Shown piece after piece: positions 56,617 through 64,000 of a stretch of DNA of 64,000 nucleotides. Source of the stretch: Paracamarosporium sp. OC-R06-R3 (lineage: Eukaryota > Ascomycota > Dothideomycetes > Pleosporales > Didymosphaeriaceae); assembly GCA_019828545.1 (NCBI GenBank), contig JACVRA010000073.1, forward strand, positions 248,001 through 312,000, read 5' to 3'. Under the pieces are notes generated by a model. It was not told where the DNA came from. It worked only from the letters and a program-made list of their open reading frames with translations, and did not search any database. Made by a program: the position numbers and the translations under genes. Every line of letters starts with the position of its first letter. Position 1 is the first letter of the stretch.

Positions 56617-57101
56617 CTAGCTGGGTGGTAGTGCGCGGGAAATCGCCGCAAGCGTCAGCACTTGAGTTCGTGCCCGTCAAGCACTTGACTTGAAAAGGGG
56701 AGCAGATTTGGCGATAGAGAGTGGCGGAGAGCGGTGGAGAGCGGTGGAGAGCGGTGGAGAGCGGTGAGAGAAATGTGTGCCAGGATTTTCTTTGGCACAC
56801 GTCCGGCTCTTGCCGACCCTAACGAGTGTTGATTGGCAATCGCGAAGCAAGCATCGTGTGCCTACGTCGTAACTTCCTTCTAGGACTAGAGCCAAGGAAG
56901 TTGCACCTTCTTCTGACATGACGAAGTACCAGATTATCTCAGCATGCAGCGTTGCCCTCTCCTCTGCTTTCCCTCACCCATCCTCAACTTCTTCCCTGTT
57001 CACAACATCTTTCGATTTTTCCAACAGTTTCTTAAACTGTCGCTTTGGTGGAGTCGTACTATACCTCGCACCTCGCACCTCGCACCTTCCGGGAACACAA
57101 C
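56617..57101. other. Intergenic, with tandem repeats
   Basis: 485 bp between divergent starts, holding a 10-bp tandem repeat at 56721-56766 and a 7-bp repeat (cctcgca x3) at 57064-57084 just before the next start. No gene; frames 56567-56919 lack conserved content. Confidence 0.45.
56721..56766 (+). repeat. 10-bp tandem repeat (gcggtggaga)
   Basis: Three perfect copies with imperfect copies at both ends, in the short divergent region between two unassigned genes. Likely variable between isolates. Confidence 0.85.
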
Positions 57102-59221
57102 ATGGACGCTGTCCAAGGTTCTTCTAGCACATCCGCAGACAAGCGCAAGAAGCCCAAGAGGGGCGACATACAGTGGCCGCAGGCCCTGGCATTAATCTGG
57201 GAAATCTTTTTGAAACAGACATTCTGGACACAATAGACCAGCAGTGCAGCCTGACCGGAACTTACCGTATCGTACCTGCCTTCGACTTCGCCAACTGCGA
57301 CTTCATAGTTGTCGATATTAGCCACTGCGACACCAGAGATCCATTTCCTGATGTGAAGCTCTCCGACTTTGCCAGGCTAGCCTGGGCATGGCGTCACATG
57401 GATGAGGTAGAGGGCATACTTTGTGACATCAAGAGCGGTCCTCCTACAAATCAATGGGTTGAAGAATGCGTAGCGCAGGTCTACTTTTGCCGCATCAACG
57501 GATCAGGTCCCACTCTACTATATGCGCTGCCGCGCTCTCGGATCGATATGCTAGCCAATTCACGGTGGGCAAGGAGGAAGATGTACCTACAACAAGACGC
57601 ATTGATATATCATCCCTCTCTAGCTCCGTTCGCTGTGGCGGAGAATGAGCTCTCCACCCTTTTTGAGCAGATGATGTCCGCCAGGTCCGCTGTTCAGCCA
57701 GTTGGAGCTAAACCAGACTCTGCAATCCTTCGATACCCACAGATTTGGTCCGAATGCATCAAAATGCCTATGAGGAGCCTCTTCGACTTCAAAAACGTAC
57801 AGCACAAGTTTTCTTTCGAATGCTTCCGGAAACTCTACGAATCACTTCTTCCGTACGGCGATGCGGATATGCAACTGAAATCTGGAATTGAGCTGCATAG
57901 AAGTCCTGGACAACCTCTAGGTGGCGATTTTGTGTTGAGAGTCGAGGGTATGGATTTCATCATTCAGCACAAGGCAAAGCAATACTCCGATGAGGAGTGG
58001 TTCAAGTTGCCGTCTTTCTTCCATTTCCTGCTTTGGCATCGCATTGGAGGAACATGCGGTGATCCATCTGCGGTGGAGTTGCAGTCATCCAGAAGTGAAT
58101 CAGTCTCTAGTAGGACACTGTCCAACTCAACTGTCCCGGCTTCCGAGATCCACGACATTGACACCCGCCTGGACGGCGACCTCGTTGTCTTACATGGTGC
58201 TCGCTCGGGACAGGTGTTCCAGTACGACGACAAGCTCGCATGGCAGCTTAAGCAATACATTCTTGATAAGGCAGTTCTGGCACATGACAGGCTAAGCAAC
58301 AATCTGGGCGGCCTCCTCAGTGAGTGTGTGTCTGAGGAGCAACGTAAGGCAAACAACCCCGAGAAACTCGAAAAGCGGCACCAGGAAAACACCAAGCTTA
58401 AGGAATACCACACTTTCTGGAAGCTTGCGAACCAGCTTGCGATGAATCAGTACGAAATTGCGAATGCTTCAAATTTTGATCTCGGTTTTGTCTATTTGAA
58501 CTGGGATCAGAACCACCCTCTTGGAGACATGTTTGTGGTCCGGCATAAGTGGACTATTCAGGAGAAGATTTCTTTTCAAAAAACCCGACGTCTACCTCCT
58601 GCGCTGGATCTGGTGAACTTGTCAAAGGAACGAAAGCAAGGCATAATATTGAGGTACTACTGTCGAGGCTATCGTCGACATCGATCAAGCAGCCTGCATC
58701 TTCCCCTTTTGCAATGCCCTGCAGAGCTACCTATAACTTCTCAGAAGTTCATGGTCGTTGGTGCACCCGACAAAAATGTACAAGACCATCTTCCTAGTAG
58801 CCTGATGCTGCTTCCTTCTGAGTTCATCAACTTCCCTGTGCTGGCACGTAAAGAATGGGAGAATTCGGCCGCAAAGCTTGGGACTATGCCGATATACACC
58901 CTATGTCTACTTGTTGGCCACACACAACCGTCAGAGGGATTCACAGAGAGTAATATGCTTCAGGACGGCGTAAAGCTCGCCAACTTCTGGTTCCCCGCGG
59001 AGCAAGTCCTCATAAACCTGGCACGGGCGTTAGATGGTGTAGGAATATTTCGGCATCCAGAAGTCCTGGACGAATCATCGCTGAACTCTTTCAATGTTAC
59101 GGATTATATGGTTGATGCGCGAACTGTTGTACAGGCGACTCTTGACTATGGCATGATGCGCGATGGCGACCATATTGACTGCCGTGATACTGGCTTCTAT
59201 GATAGAATACAGAAGGAATGA
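57102..59221 (+). CDS. Unrecognised large protein, ~690 aa, 5' end uncertain
   Basis: A frame is open from 57128 to the stop at 59221 and reads as coding throughout. It contains no ATG near its beginning. The likely start is the ATG at 57102 in another frame (DAVQGSSSTSADKRKKPKRGD), so the two must be joined by an intron or a frameshift. A possible intron is 57118-57173 (GTTCTT..CAG, no good branch). The protein has Trp/Asp-rich segments (DFANCDFIVVDISHCD, LAWAWRHMDEVEGILCDIKSG) and IIQHKAKQYSDEEWFKLPSF, and Lys/Glu-rich helices around residues 390-420. No catalytic motif is recognised. Its size and single long exon recall accessory genes of fungal variable regions, but that is only an impression. 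Confidence 0.55.
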
Positions 59222-59715
59222 AGGTAGTCATGTGGAATCTACATATACTGGAATGTGGGCCTTTAGACAGCGTCTGATTCTCTTAGATAGGTCCTGTGTA
59301 TATATTCAATCAAAGCTGGAAGAATTGATTGTGCACTACCTCTGATGGCTATGTATGATCAACAAGTAGATAGTATGACGCATAAATAAGCTATTGGAGA
59401 GAAGACTGCTTTCTAGAGAACCTGATGTCTGTCTACTGCACCGGATCTGGTCTTGTCTGGCATGTCTCTTGACATAGCTTGGATATACTCAATAGACTAA
59501 ACCTACATAACCTAAGTACGTGACATGCCCTTTGCAAGTGTAAGAAACGATGCTAAGCCAGCCTATCCGAGCTTGATCAATACCCGAAAGCGGCTGGCAA
59601 TGGTCAATACCGACGGTCGCTTCAATGTGCATCGCAGGCGTCCGCTTCCCCACAGAGAAACCTCCAGCCACAGAACGCGATGGCCTCATTCGTCGGACCT
59701 GTGTAGTTAAAGCTG

Positions 59716-59784
59716 CTGAGGCAGCTGCACCTGCTAGGGTTGGTAGGCGCCACAAGCACTATTCTTTGTTTATCTAGCTTCCCT
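59716..59784 (+). repeat. Direct repeat copy 1 (core 47 bp)
   Basis: The core 59738-59784 (ggttggtaggcgccacaagc...ttccct) matches 61125-61170 at all but about three positions; similarity extends weakly upstream to ctgaggcag. It lies ~135 bp upstream of the small Ser/Gly-rich gene. Confidence 0.8.
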
Positions 59785-59823
59785 TAGTAAGAACTGCTCG
59801 TACCTTGGTCCCTGCCTCGCGAA

Positions 59824-59829
59824 TATAAA
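59824..59829 (+). promoter_or_regulatory. TATA box (tataaa)
   Basis: TATAAA 95 bp upstream of the ATG at 59919, followed by a C/A-rich leader typical of highly expressed fungal genes. Confidence 0.6.
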
Positions 59830-59918
59830 CCCAGGCTTACATTCTGCCCCACTCTCAAGCACCACCAAACAAACACCCGACAAAGCCCACCAACAGCCAA
59901 CTTCAACTCTTTCTCAAG

Positions 59919-60257
59919 ATGACCAAAGGCTCCAACAACTCCTCCGGCTCCGGCTCCGGCTCAGGCGGCTACCAAACCACCAGCTCTGGCACGAATAGTC
60001 AGGTATGTTCGATGAACTAACCTACATGCCTTTGACTGACACAGCGATAGGGCAACCACTACTGCCACCGCGACTACGGAATGGGCGCTGCCAACTCCAA
60101 CTCATACCACTATTCCAATTCCAACGGCAGCTACTACTACAGCAACGCTAATGTACGGTTGACTCTTGTAACGTTGAAAGGCACTGCTAACGTGATTAAG
60201 GGCTCTACGTACTACAATGACGGCGCCGGCAACTCCCGCTACACATCCGGCAAGTAA
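59919..60257 (+). CDS. Small Ser/Gly/Asn/Tyr-rich protein, 80 aa
   Basis: Exons 59919-60002, 60051-60152 and 60201-60257; both introns are 48 nt and in phase 0. The N-terminus is SGSGSGSGG; then GNHYCHRDYG and repeated SNSNGSYYYSN / NGSTYYND units rich in Tyr and Asn. No signal peptide or membrane segment. I know similar short proteins in Dothideomycetes and other ascomycetes, without assigned function. A TATA box, C/A-rich leader and short introns suggest high expression, as for stress- or conidium-associated proteins (inference). All exons are in-phase modules. Confidence 0.75.
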
Positions 60258-61101
60258 ATGTGCAGCGCTATACTGCTTTGCATGGTGATAGAGACCTTTG
60301 GGCATACAGATTAGGTTGATCACTCAGTGATAGATATGGCGCAGACCCGTGTTAGGGCAAGTGTTTCAACGGAGAGTCGCGGATAGTCTAGTTCCCAGTA
60401 TGGTAGGAATTAAAATATCCAATTGACCTCTCATCGCGGGGATGAGACTGGTGAAGTCTTACACACTGCAAAAGTGTTAACCAAAAATTGCTCGCACGTT
60501 ATTTTAGTCCCCCCAAACCCTCCCTAGGTCACGCGAAACCAGGATGATGGATGGGGGCTCACTGACTGCCGAATGTGAGGCAAATTCGATGCGAAATAGC
60601 TTAGCATCTTTCGAAGCATTCCCGAGGCCGCATTTTGATTCGTGAGACGTCAGTAGGTATGCGTTTGGCTACAGATGTTTTGAGATCCCTTTCAACTCTA
60701 GTACACTGGCATCCGCCAATCACTTACGAACCTACGAAGTCGTTTTGATTGATTATCCAGCCTGAGTGGCCTCAGCGCTGTGACTGATTAGCCAATAAAG
60801 AGCTCCTTCGTACACAATACACTCAGTTTCTTCACCTTTCTCATAACACCCATTTGCACGCTCTCCGGGCCTTTGGCCCACAGCTTCTTGCAGCTACTAC
60901 CATCCAAGCAGATGACTCACAATGCGCGACACGCATACACGTCAAGAAATAGCATTGTTGCGCTCTGGCCTGTCGCCCGTTAAGCAGCTCAAAACTTCAG
61001 TCCACTCCCCATACAAAACCCTCATAATGCAATTAGAAAACGACCATTCCGTTTCTAGTACATGCAGCCCTTGAAAGCTGAGCACGAAACTTATGGTTCA
61101 T

Positions 61102-61170
61102 GTTGAGGCAGGTGCTCTTGCCATGGTTGGTAGGTGCCACAAGCACTAGCTTTGTTTATCTAGCTTCCCT
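61102..61170 (+). repeat. Direct repeat copy 2 (core 46 bp)
   Basis: The core 61125-61170 is the second copy of the element at 59738-59784, 1.39 kb downstream, same orientation; differences include cgcc/tgcc and a one-base length change. Confidence 0.8.
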
Positions 61171-62217
61171 CAGTTAGCTTTGCTCCATCAACCTTCCACC
61201 TCACTTCAATAGTGCACTGTCGGAAGTGATTCTCAACCCCGAGGATTGTGATCAACTTATGCTACCTAGTCTGGCTTGCACAGGGTGTTGGGTAAACATG
61301 ATGAAGCAGATTCAACAGCCCCAACGAAATTCAAGGTAACACTCACTACTGGGCGATGAGTTTCTGGGACCACCAGTCCGAGGCCCCGCGTTTGTCCGCC
61401 CAACACTTCCATCGCTTCGTTCGCGGCATTCGAGCTCATGCGAAAGAGCCCGTCAAGCTGGCCCATCTATAATGACCGCCGACACCCTCCCATCAAGATC
61501 AGTGATCTCACATCCTGAGGCTCACACGCAAGACCAACCGCGGTTACCGCATCCCTGACGCCTCCTCGCTCGGTATCATAAATGACAGCACTTTCAGAGT
61601 CCTGGTAGGGACCGGCAAGAACACTTTTGAGCTTGACTTCCCCTCGCACCTCAAGATACGCTCCGTTGTTTCCGTTCTACATCTTGAGCTTTTACCTGGG
61701 GTCGATACGAACTACCGCCTGTCGCGACAGGCAAGATTGTAGAGGCCGCGGAGGATGGCACTCAAATGCCTACGCGGTCCTCGGTCGTCTCGCCTGACGA
61801 GCCCAGCTTCATCGTCCATTGCTACGTTTGTTGGCAGCGCTCTGAGGCATCCGAGGACTACTATAGTGTGGGACATCAGCTGAGGATGGATGCACCTGGC
61901 ATAGCGGAAGTTTGGGAGCTGTGACATAGTACTCGTCCAACCATTCATCGCTCTCTACGAATCGCTTGTCATGTCCTCATCCTCGCTCTTCTACATTATC
62001 GACAACATTTCACGCCACCATGCGAGCGCTCGTCCACTAAGCGACTCTTACCACATCACCTTTCCACAATCAGGCCATAAGAAAAACTCATTCCCATTCA
62101 CCCGTGCCATTCCACACAATTCTAGCGTCACTCACGAAAAGCTACTGCCTTTTTCGGACAGTTGCCGCCCCAGCTACGCTAGCACGTGTCGGTTTGGCAT
62201 CAACACAAAGCTCTCAC

Positions 62218-62241
62218 ACTCTCACTCACTCACTCACTCAC
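62218..62241 (+). repeat. CTCA microsatellite
   Basis: About five copies of a 4-base unit (ctcactcactcactcactcac), 120 bp upstream of the last gene, probably in its promoter or leader. Confidence 0.8.
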
Positions 62242-62354
62242 CTGTAACCTCGACTCCACCTTACCTTCAAGTTTCTACTTTGCTGTCGCTCTCAAATTTT
62301 GCTAGCGTCCACAGCCTATTTCCATATCTTATTCCCCCAATACCATCATCGAGT

Positions 62355-64000
62355 ATGCTGAAGTTCAACGAACTCGGCATCGACGGACGCACCGCGCTGT
62401 GGTCGTTTGAAGAATCTGAGCAACAAGAGGGCGCAGTTACCGACAACAAGGCCTCCGATAATGATGAAGATGACGATGGAGTCTATGAGGTCCAAGTCCT
62501 CCACAAGCGCAGTTACTACAGTGACATGAAACTGGGTCCTGCCCAGCGCTCTAGGTTCCACGAGAAGTCCTTCCAGGCAGTCGCCGCCTTCATGTTCAAA
62601 GGAAGCGTTGAAGATATCCACGGTTCTCATGTCGTGTCCGCACTTGAAGTCAACGTTCCCGAGACCACAATGACCAACGCAGAACTCCAGAGCTACAAGA
62701 AGCTTGTCAAGCAGCAGCGTAAGAGGTCAGACCAACCCCGCGCCTTACCCAAACCCACCGACAAGTTCGTTGCAAGCTATCGAGTTGCGATGCACGACGG
62801 CAATGACCTTAGCCCCACCATGCAGGTGGAGGTCAAGGGTGACAAGTACAACGTCAAGGTAGACACCTTCAAGTTCAGTGACGATATGGCCTTTCCACCA
62901 GCCGTCAACTCTTATGAAGCCATGGACTACTCCTGGCGCTCACCCGAAATCGGTCCTCGCGCTCGATCCCGTTCAGTCGGCGCGTCCCGTCCTGAGCCTA
63001 TCGACAAGCTGGAGCGCGGTGGTCCCGCTACAACAGATCTACATGAATCCGCTCTAGATTTCGTCGTCGCCGAGCTCCACCGGTCTGGCACAGAATTGTA
63101 TCAGCCCTCCGACGCCGAGATCTATCGCCAAACTCACCTCATCATCGCCGCTTACCCAGAGCTCTACCAGCCCATGTCCAAGCAGCAGCTCGTCTACCTC
63201 CGCAATCGCATGCGCTTCATCCTGCAATGGAATATCTCTTTCACCCGTCTACAGAAGCTACTCCTTCAAAAGCACTGTGTGTTCCCAGTCGGCAGCATTC
63301 CCGTACCGACACATTTAACTGAACTCGACTTTGCCGAACTGCAAAACATGGTCATGCTACCTTTGCATAATCGAAAGCGCGAGCAGAAAGACGAGTGGAC
63401 TGAGGAACAGAAGAGGGCCCACTTCGACGCCATCAAAGCTCAGCGTAAGCTACTTGCTCCGCCAAAGGTTAATTTCTTCGACATGATTGCCAATGCCGGC
63501 AAGGTAAAGCAGGAGGAGAACACGTACGTCAAGCTCATTATGCACGAGGATCCCAAGGAGCGCTCGTACATGCGACTCCACGTCACCTGCCAGTACCGAG
63601 ACCCTGATCGTCCTCGAGAACAGCCCCGTCACAAGGCTGATATCGACCTCACGTTCCGTAACACGCGCCCACACGGTGACGTTCCTGGTGCCGAAGAAAA
63701 CGTCTACATACCTACGGAGCGCATTCTCAACGTCTCTAACCCCTCATGCATTCCACTCTTGAAGAAGTTCTTTCCCCATCTCACACGCGATAACCCTAAA
63801 TACTGGGAGCAATGTTATGCTTCTCTACAAGCCGGTCATAGCCTGACACTCCTTCAATTCCATCACAACGAGCTGCCATCGACAAGCAACCTCTTCACCG
63901 AGAAGGACAATATGCCTCTTGCCTATGACAATCTTCGCGAGATCATGCGCAAGTCTCCCACCATCTATCTATTAGTGCGAGGTACCGATGTAGACCAGCG
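62355..64000 (+). CDS. Unrecognised large protein, 3' end outside window
   Basis: Open without a stop from an ATG at 62355 to the window end, at least 548 codons in one exon. Codon use is strongly C-ending, unlike random frames, so it is a real gene. Residues ~22-45 are acidic (a run of Asp/Glu near DNDEDDDG). Residues ~190-215 are Arg/Ser rich. Then follow helical stretches (LDFVVAELHRSGTELYQPSD, LVYLRNRMRFILQWNISFTRLQKLL) and later beta-rich text (SYMRLHVTCQYRDPDRPREQ). It ends in ...RKSPTIYLLVRGTDVDQ. I recognise no domain. The frame stays open further upstream without an ATG, so an earlier start in another exon is possible. Confidence 0.7.
   Translation, partial: MLKFNELGIDGRTALWSFEESEQQEGAVTDNKASDNDEDDDGVYEVQVLHKRSYYSDMKLGPAQRSRFHEKSFQAVAAFMFKGSVEDIHGSHVVSALEVNVPETTMTNAELQSYKKLVKQQRKRSDQPRALPKPTDKFVASYRVAMHDGNDLSPTMQVEVKGDKYNVKVDTFKFSDDMAFPPAVNSYEAMDYSWRSPEIGPRARSRSVGASRPEPIDKLERGGPATTDLHESALDFVVAELHRSGTELYQPSDAEIYRQTHLIIAAYPELYQPMSKQQLVYLRNRMRFILQWNISFTRLQKLLLQKHCVFPVGSIPVPTHLTELDFAELQNMVMLPLHNRKREQKDEWTEEQKRAHFDAIKAQRKLLAPPKVNFFDMIANAGKVKQEENTYVKLIMHEDPKERSYMRLHVTCQYRDPDRPREQPRHKADIDLTFRNTRPHGDVPGAEENVYIPTERILNVSNPSCIPLLKKFFPHLTRDNPKYWEQCYASLQAGHSLTLLQFHHNELPSTSNLFTEKDNMPLAYDNLREIMRKSPTIYLLVRGTDVDQ

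Larger units (their letters stand above)
59222..59918. other. Intergenic, promoter of small gene, first repeat copy
   Basis: About 0.7 kb with the 59716-59784 repeat copy and a TATA box. Frame 59489-59755 (minus) lacks conserved content. Confidence 0.45.
60258..62354. other. 2.1-kb stretch with repeat copy and coding remnants
   Basis: Contains the second repeat copy, then plus-strand open segments at about 61503-61735 (STFRVLVGTGKNTFELDFPSH) and 61727-61924 (VEAAEDGTQMPT ... IAEVWEL then stop) in different frames. They look like remnants of one gene, but no spliced model works. A CTCA repeat is at ~62216-62240. No intact gene. Confidence 0.4.

Overview
The window is nuclear DNA of a filamentous ascomycete, most likely a Dothideomycete of the Pleosporales. 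I infer this from the gene families (two Zn2Cys6 regulators, a CFEM/rhodopsin-type receptor, a class IV chitin synthase), from the many 46-80 nt introns (GT..AG with CTAAC/CTGAC branch sites) and from a tRNA with an anticodon-loop intron. I see no bacterial operon, CRISPR array, rRNA gene or autonomous transposon. Gene models were built by hand: open frames were joined at splice signals and each junction was checked for phase and family continuity.

Layout. 1-10.5 kb is a metabolic block: copper amine oxidase (cut by the left edge), maltose-type O-acetyltransferase, Zn2Cys6 regulator, GABA/choline-type permease, phytanoyl-CoA-dioxygenase-like enzyme and SDR. It resembles a small catabolic or secondary-metabolism cluster without a backbone synthase. 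10.9-13.8 kb holds a lysine-rich nuclear protein and F-actin capping protein beta. 15.5-24 kb holds a matrixin protease with a cysteine switch and a beta-propeller-like tail, an atypical SDR, a second Zn2Cys6 regulator, a decayed gene and a classical SDR. 24.4-27.9 kb holds OGG1 and U2AF large subunit, divergently arranged. 28-31.6 kb has no recognisable gene. 31.6-36.4 kb holds a CFEM receptor and a WD40 protein. 37.8-45.9 kb holds the class IV chitin synthase and, divergent from it, a prenylated Sel1-repeat protein of the Skt5/Chs4 type, which is known in yeast to activate that enzyme class. 47.3-52.8 kb holds ARO8, a hairpin element, OST2/DAD1 and a TMEM14 protein.

53.7-62.3 kb looks accessory: a tRNA-Leu(CAA), three proteins I cannot assign, an 80-aa Ser/Gly/Asn/Tyr-rich protein between two copies of a ~47 bp repeat, and decayed coding sequence. 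A large unassigned protein runs off the right edge.

The most unusual observation is the tRNA-Leu(CAA) gene. Besides its normal anticodon-loop intron, its D-loop is interrupted by a 48-nt insertion with every mark of a fungal spliceosomal intron (GTAAGT, CTAAC, ATAG). Removing it restores an intact D-arm.
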